A DNA stretch of 64,000 nt from Actinernus sp. WN-2022 (GCA_030867875.1 JAOWCC010000744.1:434001-498000), one strand, 5' to 3'. Counted from the stretch's first letter, positions 24,253 to 36,670 are shown. The notes: generated by a model from the letters alone, not told the origin. Numbers and translations: made by a program.

Positions 24253-25809
24253 TCAAATTCCTGATAGTTTGCGATGTAAAACCGGGAATAAACCCATTCC
24301 TCCAGTGCCCATCCAACTGTTGCTCTGTACTGCTCTAGCCAGGTATTCCCTAACTTGCGAATAGGTGTTGATACCATAGTTACCATCCTCTTGAAGTGGC
24401 AGGAAAGTGGACCTCAAAACTTGCAGATATTCTATTTCAATTTCTAAATTGACCGGAGGAACGCTAACACCTTCTGATTCGTTGTCAGGGCTTGGCATGG
24501 GTGCATCAGGATCATATCCATATAATTGCAGGTCTTGTGGCATTTCTCTATCAAACACATCCCTTATCCCTGGGTTTGGGGAGGAAAAGTTCAAAAGGCA
24601 CCCAGAAGCCCAAAGTTGTCTGGGTGTTCTATTGCCTTCAGTTGATAAGGAATGGTAATTAAACCTTTCTATGAACATGTTTAGTGTTCGTTGAATACGG
24701 GGAATAAAAACATAATGGAGGGCAAATATGTCAAGTTCTTCATCAGGATTCAAAAGCTGTTGTAATTCCAGAAATGTGAAGAGATGACGGTACAATGAGA
24801 TTACCCCTTCTCCAACATCCCTCCATAGCCTTTCAATTCTGGTATTTCGAACACTAGGACCAGTAAGAAAGCTGCCTCGGTTTATGCCTCTGAACCATGT
24901 AATGTATTCTCCAACAGCAACATTCTCACCACCATCATCTGCCCGGACCCTGGAGGGATGACCCCATGCTGATGTTGCTGTCTGAAAGCTTTCCAGCACT
25001 GTTGTAGCTCGGTTGTTGTTGTTCACTGTCAGATACATAATGGCTCTTGAGAAACCATCAACACAACCATGAATACATAGGCGCCAGTGTTTCAACTTCA
25101 TGTTTGTGTCAATGTGCCACAAATAATTAGGATGTGGGACACTGTATGGCCTGCGAACAATCCTTTCAGTCCATCTATTTGCCCTTCCAATAGGGTCCAC
25201 CCTTAGAACAGACTCTCGCACCCTCCAACGTTGCAAAAAAATCCCACGTCGTCGCAGCCCACCAATAAGGTTGGTTTCACCAGTCCGAGGAAATGCATCT
25301 TGTTCCTCCCTGACAATGATATCCAGATCACTGTCAGAAATAGTGGAGAACTGCTCAAACTGGAGGGAGAATCCTAGCTCTTGCCTCCTGTTGTAAATTG
25401 TTTGCCTTGAGACCTCCAGGTCCCGAGCAATGTCTGCCCAGCTATTGAATTCATTTCTCAAGCACTGTAGCTGCTCAGTGGTTATTGAGAAGCGAGGTCT
25501 TCCTCTTTGCCCTGACCTTTCTACACTTGGCTGATACGAGTAATTTCCCATAACGGGAAGTGAGTGGAGCTTTTCATAAATAGCTCTAAAGTTGTCTCTT
25601 AACAATTTAAGTTCTTCAAGACTTGAAGTTTCAAAGTTTTCAGATCTTTGGCAGTGGAGCACTATATTGTAAATATGTCTTAAAGCTGCAAGGACACGAT
25701 TGGCATAGAACTCACATCTGTTGCCATTCTGCTGGATGTTTAGGAATTCATTACTGATTTCATGCAGCAGAGTAGACACACTGTTAATAAATTGGCAAAT
25801 ATCATTTTC
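24253..25809 (-). CDS. Integrase-core (DDE) domain protein, transposase-derived, probable last exon
   Basis: Long intact minus-strand frame of more than 500 codons. The N-terminal part is helical. A basic SGQRGRPRF stretch and a helix-turn-helix (SWADIARDLEVSRQTIYNRR) follow. The rve-type catalytic core then shows H-I-D-T-N (first Asp), R-A-D-D-G-G-E-N (second Asp) and R-I-E-R-L-W (Glu, about 34 residues later), so all three acidic residues are present. The region after the core is acidic and proline-rich. The frame stays open upstream of the first possible start codon (a GTG at 25779) to a TTGCTTCTTTTTAG acceptor-like site ending at 25810, so I infer a 3' exon with coding or UTR exons beyond. 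An intact frame with an intron suits a domesticated or multi-exon transposase gene; a recently active transposon is the alternative. No terminal repeats were found. Confidence 0.75.
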   Translation of the reverse strand, partial: ENDICQFINSVSTLLHEISNEFLNIQQNGNRCEFYANRVLAALRHIYNIVLHCQRSENFETSSLEELKLLRDNFRAIYEKLHSLPVMGNYSYQPSVERSGQRGRPRFSITTEQLQCLRNEFNSWADIARDLEVSRQTIYNRRQELGFSLQFEQFSTISDSDLDIIVREEQDAFPRTGETNLIGGLRRRGIFLQRWRVRESVLRVDPIGRANRWTERIVRRPYSVPHPNYLWHIDTNMKLKHWRLCIHGCVDGFSRAIMYLTVNNNNRATTVLESFQTATSAWGHPSRVRADDGGENVAVGEYITWFRGINRGSFLTGPSVRNTRIERLWRDVGEGVISLYRHLFTFLELQQLLNPDEELDIFALHYVFIPRIQRTLNMFIERFNYHSLSTEGNRTPRQLWASGCLLNFSSPNPGIRDVFDREMPQDLQLYGYDPDAPMPSPDNESEGVSVPPVNLEIEIEYLQVLRSTFLPLQEDGNYGINTYSQVREYLARAVQSNSWMGTGGMGLFPVLHRKLSGI

Positions 25810-25825
25810 CTAAAAAGAAGCAAGA
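25796..25825 (-). promoter_or_regulatory. Predicted 3' splice acceptor
   Basis: On the minus strand, a pyrimidine-rich ttgcttctttttag precedes G-GAA-AAT, and the reading frame is open from there into the integrase-core gene but closed just before by the TAG of the site itself. Confidence 0.5.
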
Positions 25826-25912
25826 TGACAAATTAATATTAATTTTATAAAACTTCGATGTTAAAATTTGCTATACATGTAAATTAATAAAGTTACCGGT
25901 ACATTAAGTAAT

Positions 25913-26336
25913 GGTTCAGATAAGAACTGTAGTAGAATCTATTGTTCTGCGGCAATGAGCCTCCCCCACATACGATTTTGCTTTAATATGCCTTAAGTGC
26001 TTTAGGAGGTATCTACATTCCAAACTACGTCTCGAAAATAAAGTATTTTTTTATTTTATTGGCTCTTTTTCTGTGAAAACGCAGAGAAGCCACCATCCAG
26101 CCAATCGGATATAGAGAAAACAAAGGATTTTTCAATCACAAATTTGAGAACTTTCCCCACACACGATATTCTTCGAAATTAAACCATAGTTAGTTTGATC
26201 AAAAATAATTTCAAACCACAAAGCAATATCGAATGAAAATGCATTATTTCAACCAATGAAATTACGAGAAAGAATAATAGAAAATTTACACCTTTTAACA
26301 TTCCTTGCCGTAGATACTACAGTTCTTATCTGGACC
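25913..26336. mobile_element. 424-bp MITE (GGTTCAGATAAGAACTGTAG ends)
   Basis: The left end ggttcagataagaactgtag and the right end, whose complement is ggtccagataagaactgtag, form imperfect TIRs of more than 20 bp. No clear target duplication was seen. Confidence 0.7.
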
Positions 26337-26339
26337 AGT

Positions 26340-27637
26340 ACTTAATTTTCATGTAACCTGCAAGCAGAACCTTCTTCAACTCCACAACAAGCGAGAAGAG
26401 AAGGCTCTGCAGTATTTGTGTTGTTTTCATATTGAGCCAATCATTTTGTCCCATACCACACTCACTCAGACATGACACCTTTGTCTGCCATTGCAGTAGA
26501 CTCTGGTTTGGTCATCAATTTGAAACAAAATTAGCCGGTTTGAACAGGCTGGACAAGCCAGAATGTTGGGAGAAAACAATGTGATTACTGCAGTCTGAGC
26601 ATTCTTATCGCTTGTCATGGAGTTGAAGGTTATGCTTGCAGAATACATGTACATCACATGTGTATACAAACTTATATTGTATGACTATTAGAAACTATGA
26701 TAAGTAATATATAATGAAAATGGTGAAACAAGAGTGCATTTACATTTTGTACTCTTTACAACTAATCCATGCTAATGCCATTTTTCAAATGCAACGTTGG
26801 AATGTCCAGGGTTGCACTTCAGTGAAAACAATAATAAAAACATGAAGGAAATATTATGTCACAGAACATGAAAGTGGAACATGAAAGTGTCAGTTTCCTC
26901 TAATATTAGATATACATGTACATATAGGGTGATAGTGTCCTAGAAGGATTACCCTGTTCATCGGTTACATCGAAAAAAATTAAACACATCTTGGTCTATT
27001 ACATGTATAATGTACCAATCAAATCGAAACATCAACATTCACCAATGGAAACCACACAGCACTTAACATGAAATCGAGACAACTTGTTCAAATCCCCCAC
27101 CCCTCCCCTCTGGTGTTCAAATTTCCACCCCAAGGATAGCTGCCAGTGTCAAATTCCCTACTCCTGGACACAAAAACGGGTCAAATGCCCAGGGGGGATG
27201 TTGATGTTTCGATCTGATCGGTACATAAGTAGCATAGAAATGGCTGTGTGCTACATTGTATACACCAAAGTTGTACTAATCTTTATAGAACTAGAAGGTA
27301 TCTTTCCTAGAAGGGGCAACATGGGGGTACTTATGTGATAAATTCCATGGGTAGGTACGTGTGGCCATGAGGTTAAAACCCTGACTGACACCCAGCAAGG
27401 GGGAGAAAGCTTAAGGCAGGTTAGGATTTGGAATTGATAACAATATACAGTCAAACCTGTATTTTAAGCAATCCTGTACATGTATCTTAAAAAGCAGTCA
27501 CCCTCTATCACTTTAAAACATCCCGATAAATTCTCAATCAAACAAATTCCTATACAATTAAGAGGCCAAACCATTTCCAAGGGTAACCCTGCTTGTGGTG
27601 CACGAGTTTGAATCAACAAAGAAGTTAAAAGGCTTAG
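26340..27637. other. No recognised gene
   Basis: AT-rich. Contains a lone transposon-end-like cagtcaaacctgtatttt at 27449 without a partner. Small frames (26466-26669, 27084-27338) are unsupported. Confidence 0.4.
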
Positions 27638-27816
27638 TATATACCACACCAGTGAATATCACTTTTCGCGTGCTCTGATTGGCTACTCAAACAGTGAATA
27701 TGATTTCATATTCACCTCCAAGCAAAGAAGCGATCACCTCACGCAAGTTCTTGTCCATTTGACAGAAAATAAAATAACTATTTGGTGCTGGCTATTCACC
27801 TGGAGTGTGGTATATA
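27638..27816. mobile_element. 179-bp MITE (TATATACCACAC ends), copy 2
   Basis: Same length as 17832-18010 and nearly identical, including the inverted TATATACCACAC / GTGGTATATA ends and the ctgattggctactcaaacag stretch. Confidence 0.78.
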
Positions 27817-28558
27817 CTAAAACAATTATTCACCTCAGTGTTGGTGAATAGTTGCTGTTTTCAAAATATCCTCCACCATTCACCTCCACTGTACTTCGGT
27901 GAATCATTGTTAAATATACTGTAGTCTAGAGGTCGACCATCATTTTAGAACGACAAAACTCCACATTTTGCATTAACTTGCTCAGGTAATGTCGTAAACT
28001 ACATCTCAACACAAATAAGAGGCAGTTAATATACATAGGGGATACAAATTGTGAAAATAAGCTTATAATTAATGCCCATTTAGCTTAGTAAAGAGCTAGA
28101 GGCTCGACTCGAGTCTTTTTTCACCTCCGATTTCTTACAGCGGTGTTGCTTATCCTTCTAGGAGGGTTACTTTATCTCCATGTGAACAGGACGTAAATTG
28201 TAGAACTAGAAAAACTTGAACTTACCATGTTTTCTTGACCATATACATTTTGCATAGCCATAGCCATAGGTGACAAGCTTAGCCTTAAGACACGTGCACG
28301 TTGACTCATCTACTGATCTACCATCACAAGAGCAAAAGCTCGACAAACACCGCCTTTCTTGTACAAAAAGGAAACGTTACGATGACAAAATTGCTAATAA
28401 ATAAGCAATTTGATTAAGTTTGAATAAGATAATAGATAGTAAGAAGATCAAGAACTTGCTAATAGTCGTATATAGAGTCTAAAGGAGCCGAGGCTGATGC
28501 TTTATGACCCAGCATGCATTGCAAGCACAACTTTCCGATAGATTTCGACATAGTTCAC
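27817..28558. other. No recognised feature
   Basis: The first 100 bp continue the similarity beyond the MITE (ttcggtgaat). The rest is unassigned. Confidence 0.35.
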
Positions 28559-28702
28559 AATCGAAATGGTTTCGAAATATTTTCGAAATGGTTTCGAAAC
28601 GAAATGCTTTCCGGAAAATTTCGAAATGGTTTCGAAACGAAATGGTTTCCGGAAAATTTCGAAATGGTTTCGAATCGAAATGCTTTCCGGAAAATTTTCG
28701 AA
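28559..28702. repeat. Tandem repeat of gaaatggtttcgaaa units
   Basis: Repeats built of gaaatggtttcgaaacgaaa and ttccggaaaatttc, with a higher-order period of about 54 bp. Several overlapping open frames on both strands are by-products. Confidence 0.85.
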
Positions 28703-28749
28703 ACGAAAATAATATCGTATTTTTTTTACAAATGGCGCTCCATAGACTG

Positions 28750-28860
28750 ATAGTGTAGTGCACAAGACAGTGGACTAGTAATCAAGAGCAGCCATGAGGA
28801 TGATGGTTCGAATCACACTGGACACCAATATTTATTTCCGTGTTCTCCTTCACTTCTCCA
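28750..28860 (+). repeat. Possible tRNA-derived SINE head
   Basis: Contains gtggactagtaatcaagag followed 30 bp later by a B-box-like GGTTCGAATC (28806-28815). No SINE tail was recognised and the A box is weak, so this is tentative. Confidence 0.35.
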
Positions 28861-29920
28861 TGTAAAGTCATACTTATGCTGTAATCCTTGGGTCCATCAC
28901 ATGCATGAATACCCAATGAGAGCACAGATGAACATCACTAGTGATTATTGGGTATCAAGATTCATGCATGTGACCAAATGCAGTCCTCTGATTGACTAAA
29001 AAGCTAGCATATACTAGAGCCAGCATATTTCACCATTTTTTTCCAGATCGGCTTTCGTTGGTTGAAGGTGAGTCTATAACATTTGTTTCCAAACTCTGTA
29101 TCAAATCAGAAAAGAGACGGCGATTAAAAAATGAAGGAATAAGTTTTCGAATAACACTAATGCTTAACCGGCAAGTAACAACATGGAAAATAATAAATGG
29201 TATATACAGGAAGCCGTTACCGGGTCTCCCAAGCCAGAGGCTTATGTTTAAGTATATTCATATTGGTCGAATTGGAATTTAGGTTGGTAGGTGTATTGAA
29301 GGTGTATTGAGAAAAACAAGCTTATTTCATGCCAAGATACTGGGTAGAATTTAAGAAATAGAAAACGTTTTCTGTGTTTAGATCTTGATGCAAATTAAAG
29401 ACGAGGAGAATTTTTAGGCAGTTCAAGTATTAAACATTAACTATTAAGGATACATCGGCAGCGCTCACGGCTGCGCGGTTTCCCGCATAACACGTTTCTT
29501 GGATTCTAAGAAACGCTGAATTGCTATATTTAAACCAGCTACATATATAAACATCAACTTGAGAGCACAATGGAATGATCTACTAAATTCGTACTATGTA
29601 CGTCGATATCTCCGGCTGAAATAGAGAAAATAGCACTGCTATTTAGCTCAACAGCAAAATCGCTCGACCAAGACCTGGTTGCTGCCGAAAATTTCATTTT
29701 TTCTCAAATCGCTCGCTCAAGCACTCTCATTATGCATAATAAAATCGAGCGATGATATGACAAAAGTTGCGATCGTTTCCTAAATGGCCCAGAAAAGCGA
29801 CTTCGTTGTACTTAACTTGCGTTTCGGGTCGAATTTCCCTTCCCCGCCTCTCCCCGGAGTGGACAAATAACAACGCATCGTTTTAAAGATTTTATTAATT
29901 ACTTTCAAAGCGCTTAATAA
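28860..29920. repeat. Unassigned DNA including a dispersed repeat (29013-29170)
   Basis: 29020-29170 (agcatatttcaccat ... gtgagtctataacattt ... ggaataagtttt) recurs with changes at 37983-38110. The remainder shows nothing I recognise. Confidence 0.5.
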
Positions 29921-29924
29921 TTTG

Positions 29925-30470
29925 ATATTAGATTGTCTCTTGCCTAGTTACATTAGTGATTTGTTAAATAGGTATATTCCTGGTAGGCAATTTAGGTATG
30001 GCATCCAAATGCGCATGCCTACTGGTTTATCGCTCGAGCACACAAATCCACGTGGTACAATATTTGGTCCGACGAATCAGCGTACCTCCGTAACAGTAAC
30101 TGATCTGAAAACTAAATTATGAGAGAAAGAAGTACGGTTTTGGCAAGCACTGAGAGAAGTCCTGGAAGTTTGAAAACTTGTGTACAATGTACTTCAGGTT
30201 CCTTCTTCTCATCTTAAAGCCTATTGAGATTGGGCATTTTCTGCTTGCCCTCCTAGATTGTGGAATGGCTAAAAAGTTCACCTTAGATGTAGCACTAGTA
30301 TTAGTTCTTTTAAATCTAGTATTTTAAGACAGAAATCTCAGTTTTTAGACAGGTTTTTTTATCTTAACGTTTTTACTTAGTATTTTCTTATTTTTGACGT
30401 TTGGTATTCAGTATGTTAATTGTATGTTAAGCGCCTTAGAACTTTAGGATCCTGTGAGTAGTAAAAGCCG
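29925..30470 (+). pseudogene. Degenerate LINE 3' end
   Basis: The frame 29922-30122 has L-P-S-Y-I-S-D-L-L, and about 130 bp downstream, in a decayed context, a P-P-R-L-W-N segment appears followed by S-S-F-K. This order occurs at the C-terminus of many LINE polymerases. The sequence ends with gttaagcgccttagaa, a tail seen in several invertebrate LINEs. It is heavily mutated, and the assignment rests on this pattern alone. Confidence 0.45.
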
Positions 30471-30931
30471 GCATGACTCAGTGCCTTTTCCAGACTTCGT
30501 TACGTGTATAGGTAGAGTTCGCTCGCCATGTATGCAAAGACGTGCTATTGTTAGGTATATATTGTTTGTGAGATGATCAGCGGGACACCGTTTTCTGAGA
30601 AATTGTGAATGGTGAGTTATCGAGTCTCACACAACGCGGCTTGGTGCTTTATTCGCACAATTTAATAGCAATTAATGTTTTGCATACAGAAGGCAATCAG
30701 CAGAGTATATATATATATATGTCACGTGAAACCTGCATCAGTGATAACTCCAAATTCGACAGTTCACGTAAAATCCTATTAATCAAGAGTGATCTTTATA
30801 CCAATCATATTTTTATCTACTAGTCAGTTATGAGAAGCCAAATCATAACAAAACCCGCGGTTCCAATAATTACTTTAAGACACCCGCGGTATACAAAAAT
30901 GCGACGAATTTCTGAGAACTGTGGAAAAGTA
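30470..30931. other. No recognised feature
   Basis: Spacer with a (ta)n run at 30705-30720. Confidence 0.35.
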
Positions 30932-32731
30932 ATAGGCTAAGGTATAGCCAAAAGCACTGTGCACTTTTTTAGGGAAAATATATTTTTATTTCCAAGAAAA
31001 ATGCAATTAACTAAATTCAATCGAAATGACTGTTTGAGACGCCAAATTCTGACACGAGTTTGACGGTCTTGCGTACCAAAACAAACAGTCATCTAGTCTT
31101 AAAAATACTTAAATCGTGTTCAACGATATCTAAATATTTAGTATTATACCTTTGAGAAATATTGTGTTATTCTTTAAACGAAAAATAATTTTATTCAGAA
31201 GGCATACATTTCACGTTGATAAAAGTATCTCGTAAATATAATTAATTTTCAACATGTGCTAAACCTTTGAATGGATCAAGCTTCAGGTTTTCTGAATTAA
31301 CGAAAGATTATCGAAAGATTACTGTAAAGATTTCTTTGGGCAAATAATTGTGCGTGACGCTAGAGCTGTTCAAAGTCTGTTGAAAAACGTACATATTTGA
31401 CCTTGTGAGGTCAACTGTCTATCGCATTTATGCCTATTTCACGCTTCTAAACAAATCAGAGGTTCAGAAAATACACTAGAAAGGCCATTTAAAAAAGTTC
31501 TAACCTTATTTGTTGTAGAAATCAGATCCGGAGACTGTTTATGTGTGATTGTTTTGTCGTTCTCTTCAGTTGCCTATTTATACTAAAATCTTTGTCTGAC
31601 TTTCGACGCGACGACGTATTTCAACATCACACTGAATATCCAATTCACAGGTTAAGTCATGTGTTAAATGTTCTTCGATTTGGATTGCACTCTCGTTAAA
31701 GTTTTGAGACATTTAAATTTCTACAATACGATCAACGTGCCGGTGGTTCTTCCAAGTTGCACAATATTAAAACAATGACAATTATGCTAATTACTTAGTG
31801 TGTTTTGCTTGCGCAGGGCTAAATCAAGTTAAAAAAGAAAATAATCAGAACATTCAGATATATCTTCTTTTTTTTATTGAAACAATATTCCAGTTAGGAT
31901 GTTACACAGAAATATAAGCCTGTTAGGCCATCTCAATAAAATGTTTTGTTTACCATCGCCCTCCGGCCCGTGATGGTGAGTCTGTCGCTAAAAAAATTAA
32001 TTTAATTAAAAAAAAAAAAAAAACGTTAGGGAGATCTGGAACCAAGTCGGATTGAAGACTCGCGTAAAAATGTTCATGTATTCCTCGACTACGTACTTTT
32101 TCCTCTACTAGTTGTGTATTGACAATTTTCATGAGAAAGGCAAGAAAAGTATAGTTTAAAATATTATTCAATCTTTTTTTAATTTACCTTTTCTAAAAAA
32201 TTGGGTTGGTTTTAAACCTGTATTTTTTCCTTCGTTTACGGTGGTATGACTTCTTATTGATCATGTTTTTCGTCATCTCGTGGTCAAAATTGTTGTGGAT
32301 TCATAACAATCAGGGGAACTGTGGTGGCGCCGTGCCAGTCAGCAAAAAAAAGCCTCACAAACGCTGTTAAATTAAAGAACCTAAAATTCTAGAACCTAAA
32401 ACTTGGGCTTTTTATTAATTTTGGCTTGCTCTTTCCATTTCTGGGATTCATGTTGTTCTAGCGCCAATTTTCCTTTGATTGACAGGCTAAAAAGGTCACG
32501 TGATCAGTCGGGTTCGAGGTTCACTCCTGAAAGTGGATAACTCACGTTATACGCACCGTACTAGTTACTCATTAGGATTTTATCAGTAAAATATGTCCCT
32601 CGTTTGCTCGCTTCTATCATATAACACCAAACATGTAGATCAGCTTGCTACCTGGTAATGACGCCTCCTGGTTAGCTCAGTTATTAAGCTCCGCTCTCTG
32701 TTGTGTGGGAGGTCGTGGGTTCAAACCCGGG

Positions 32732-32770
<39 letters not shown>

Positions 32771-34147
32771 GGTGCTGCCTTTGTGAAACAATTTCGTTCA
32801 CGAGCTGCAAATGGTTAGACCTTCACGTCTTCTCGGATAAGGACGTTAAATCGTAGGCCCATCAGTGGATATGCCACTGATTAATGCCATTATTATTATT
32901 ATTATTATTATGACGTTAGGCATGTTACGACATTATTTTTTATAAACGGCCCAAAGAATAGAAACGATGTTTGATTTGTTAGTGCCCATTTTATAGCACT
33001 TCAGAACAACGAACGATTAAATGAATACCTAGAGTGATCAATCGATAGTCTGATAGTACCGGAGAAGTATGGGACCACCCAACTCCCACCCTCAGGTGCA
33101 TGCTTTGTTTCTACGGCATTTCGCGATATAATTAATATTTACCCGGAATTCACAGCAACCCGGATTTTATCAACAATATATTTTTAAAACGATTATCAGG
33201 CTCCTTTTCTATTAAACATCCTAACTTGAACTTATACTTTTTGTAGATCTCAAGTAATTAGCATAATTGCTATTGTTTTAAGAGTGTGCAACTTGAGATC
33301 GGGAAGAAACGCCGACACGTTGGTCGTACTGTGGCAGTTTAAAGGTCCCAAAACTATAACGAGAGTGCACTCCTAATCGAAGAACATTTAGCAAATGCCT
33401 TAACCGGCCTATGAATTGGTTGTTGTGATGTTGAAATACGTCGAAAGTCAGACAAAAATTGTTGTTCCAATTCAACCGTTGACAGCTTTTATAATAGTAT
33501 AAATAGACAACTGAAGAGAACGAGAAAAGAATCACACAGAAACAGTCTCCAGATCTGATTTCTACAACAAATAAGGTTAGAACTTTTTAAAATGGCCTTT
33601 CTAGCGTATTTTCTGAACCTCTGATTTGTTTAGAAGCATGAATTAGCATAAATGCGATAGACAGTTGACCTCACAAGGTCAAATATGTACGTTTTTCAAC
33701 AGACTTTGAACAGCTCTAGCGTCATGCACAATTATTTGCCCAAAGAAATCTTTACAGTAATCGAGAGATAATCTTTCGATAATTCAAAAAACCTGAAGCT
33801 TGATCCATTCAAAGGTTTAGCACATGGTGAAAATTAATTTTATTTACGAGATACTTTTATCAACGTGAAATGTATGCCTTCTGAATAAAATTATTTTTCA
33901 TGTAAAGAATAATACAATATTTCTCAAAGGTATAATACTAAATATTTAGATATCGTAGAACACGATTTGAGAGTTTTTAAGACTAGATTACTGTTTGTTT
34001 TGGTACGCGAGACCGTCAAACTCGTGTCAGAATTTGGCGTCTCAAACAGTAATTTCGACTGAATTTAGTTAATTGCATTTTTCTTGGAAATGAAAATATA
34101 TTTTCCCCAAAAAAGTGCACAGTGCTTTTGGTTATACCTTAGCCTAT
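30932..34147. mobile_element. 3.2-kb fold-back element (arms of about 0.87-0.90 kb)
   Basis: 30932-31797 is the reverse complement of about 33251-34147 with scattered substitutions and small indels: ataggctaaggtata at the outer left against tataccttagcctat at the outer right, and ctaattactta at the inner left against aagtaattag at the inner right. The spacer of about 1.45 kb contains a SINE. No transposase was seen. This is a long inverted repeat, either a fold-back transposon or an inverted duplication. Confidence 0.85.
32664..32909 (+). repeat. tRNA-derived SINE with 6-bp target duplication
   Basis: The head carries A-box-like TAGCTCAGTTATTAAG (32672-32687) and a B box GGTTCAAACCC (32718-32728). 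A body of about 160 bp and an (att)n tail follow. ATGACG flanks both sides (32658-32663 and 32910-32915). Pol III promoter boxes and the simple tail are classic SINE features. It sits in the spacer of the fold-back element and so inserted after that formed, or was carried with it. Confidence 0.85.
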
Positions 34148-34266
34148 CTGACTTTAAAATATGAAAGAAATCGAATTTCCGACCCTTGCCGCGATATGTT
34201 TGATTTTTTCTGACATCCACTCTTAATAACTACAAACATTAGTGGTACATTATGTTTGATCAAGCA

Positions 34267-34667
34267 GGGCCCGGTTGTTAGAAGTATCGAGAAGTAAGGG
34301 TAATTTTATCCCTAGGATAGCGCTAAATCTGTAATTGTAATTATCTGTACAGTTTACCCTCGGGTTAGAGCGGTTTTCAGTTGAGTGTAGTAAAACCAAA
34401 CGCGAACTACCCACAGCCAGCCAATCATAGGAGCGAGTAATCACAAGTAACTCATAAATGGCTTCCCTGTGAGCCAATGGCAAACCAAAGCAAACCCCAA
34501 ACCAATTTGCGTTTGGTTTTACTTTGGATTCTGATTGGTTGGTTTACTTTTTCAGCCAATAGGAGAGCTTAGTAAACGCAAAACCAAAACACTTCCGACA
34601 CTCAATTGAAATCCGCTCTAGTGATTTAACCGGGGTAGCGCTTACCCTTGCTTCAAACACCTGGTCC
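34267..34667. mobile_element. Outer MITE (GGGCCCGGTTGTT ends)
   Basis: Imperfect TIRs: the left end runs through gaagtaagggtaa and the right end through gcttacccttgcttc to ctggtcc. It is interrupted by the MITE at 34368-34618. Confidence 0.6.
34368..34618. mobile_element. 251-bp nested MITE with TA duplication
   Basis: TIR GAGCGGTTTTCAGTTGAGTG at the left and its near complement at the right, flanked by TA (34366-34367 and 34619-34620). Internally it has cattggtt/aaccaat-type inverted motifs. It was inserted within the older MITE 34267-34667. Confidence 0.78.
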
Positions 34668-35424
34668 TAGGTGTATTACCTCAAGAGCTATGTAGATTAT
34701 ATTTTAGGACTCGGAACTCGAAGTTGTGATATCTGCAGAAAATGGTCGTGGAATATACTAAGGCATTACAGATGGGGACAAGCCAAGATATTTCATTTGA
34801 GCGTTTATAACTATCATTATCGATTGCTCAACATCGGATCAGTTCTTCCTTAGAATTATAAACTCGCTGATTTGCACTTGAAAATTGCCAAGTTATCCAT
34901 ATTTCTGTATTTGTTTTTTGAAGAGAAAAGCATAAACTCAGTCTTGCCATTATATGATTATGTGACAATTGATTGCAGTTGAACGAATTATGTAGATTGA
35001 GCTAATGTTGGATCTTAAGGAATGAATATTTTCAGCGTTTTTACCATATAGTTCGAATAAGATATGCTAGTTTCGTGTGTTTCAAAATCTAGCACTTGTT
35101 GCTTTGTACATGTTTTAATCGAAGGTACAAGAATCTGCATTTGAAGCCAAAGTTAGGGTGAGATACGTTGACAGTGTCATCACTCGAACGTCGCTGAGTT
35201 TTCCTTCCGTTCAGTCCAACAGGATTGAGTAATTTCGTGTCGACAGTCGAAGGCATCAGTACTATATTCAAATTGTATTGCGATTTTCTTGAGGATGGAA
35301 GTAGCTACACAGGCACATCCCTAGACTGTAACACAACACTCAATTTCTAACGGGACCTGAAACAACCACCGGGGCTGATTAAAGCTAGGAGCCACCTAAT
35401 TCACAGATCGAATTGGAATTTAGC

Positions 35425-35585
35425 GTGTTGGTTTTTGTGGAGGGAGGAAAACCGGAGAACCCGGAGAAAAACCCTCGGAGCAAGGACGAGATACCAACAA
35501 ACTCAACTCACATATGGCACCACGTCCGGGGATCGAACCTGGGCCACAGAGGTGAGAGGCGAAGCGCTTAACCACTGCGCCTAGT
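35425..35585 (-). repeat. tRNA-derived SINE, copy 1
   Basis: On the minus strand, A-box-like agtggttaagcgcttcgcct and a B box GGTTCGATCCC, followed by a body rich in tctccggttttcctcc. It is carried inside the first tandem unit. The 5' edge is shortened relative to copy 2. Confidence 0.8.
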
Positions 35586-36499
35586 GACCCTGACTCCCCT
35601 GTTCCTGTGTATGAAAACCAAAAAGTATTATGTACTTCCTTGATGCCTATCAGTGACATTCAAAGTAGGTAGGCCCAGACATGTATATCACTGATCTGTC
35701 ATGCTGAGGAATTTAATTGAAGTGTTTTCTAAGAAGAAGCTAGTTTTGTAAACTATTTGTCTTGAGAACACGGCACCATTCAGCACGAAACTTTGATCTT
35801 TATTTACTCTCATAGACTTGGAACTGAATAAATTAAATTGCCACATGGAGTGACATAGAATGTAATTTCTTCAAGGCAAACACATACACCTTGGTACCGG
35901 CACTGTATACCAAGCTACCATTGTTTTTGTTTCCCTTGAGTTGTTCTTGGCGATAAGGTTTCAAAACTTAGGTTAACTCCCAATTCCACAGTTCATATTA
36001 AACTTAGTCTTGCCATTACATGATTATGTGACAATTGAGTGCAGTTGAACGAATTATGTAGATTGAGCTAATGTTGGATCTTAAGGAATGAATATTTCAG
36101 CGTTTTTGCCATATCATTCGAATAAGATTTGCTAGTTTCGTGTGTTTCAAAATCTAGCACTTGTTGCTTTGTACATGTTTTAATCGAAGGTACAAGAATC
36201 TGCATTTGAAACCAAAGTTAGGGTGAGAACGTTGACAGTGCATGTCATCACTCGAACGTCGACCGAGTTTTCCTTCCGTTCAGTCCAACAGGATTGAGCA
36301 ATTTTGTGTCGTTTTGGTGCCAGTCGAAGGCATCAGTACTATATTCAAAATGTATTGCGATTTTCTTGAGGATGGAAGTAGCTACACCGCCACATCCCTA
36401 GACTGTAACACAACACTCAATTTCTAACGGGACCTGAAACAACCACCGGAGCTGATTAAAGCTAGGACCCGCCTAATTCACAGATCGAATTGGAATTTA

Positions 36500-36670
36500 G
36501 CGTGTTGGTTTTTGTGGAGGGAGGAAAACCGGAGAACCCGGAGAAAAACCCTCGGAGCAAGGACGAGATACCAACAAACTCAACTCACATATGGCACCAC
36601 GTCCGGGGATCGAACCTGGGCCACAGAGGTGAGAGGCGAAGCACTTAACCACTGCGCCACCTCGGCTCCC
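36500..36670 (-). repeat. tRNA-derived SINE, copy 2
   Basis: Same SINE as 35425-35585 at the equivalent place of the second tandem unit, with tggcgcagtggttaag and GGTTCGATCCC on the minus strand. Sharing the same site shows it was there before the duplication. Confidence 0.8.

Noticed and set aside
27449..27475. A complete transposon starting at cagtcaaacctgtattt
   Set aside because: No matching inverted end was found nearby; only a single end relic.
32664..32740. Genuine tRNA gene
   Set aside because: A and B boxes are present, but it continues into a SINE body with an (att)n tail and target duplication.
36505..36670. Genuine tRNA gene on the minus strand
   Set aside because: Same reasoning: the tRNA-like head is joined to a SINE body, and a second copy lies at 35425-35585.
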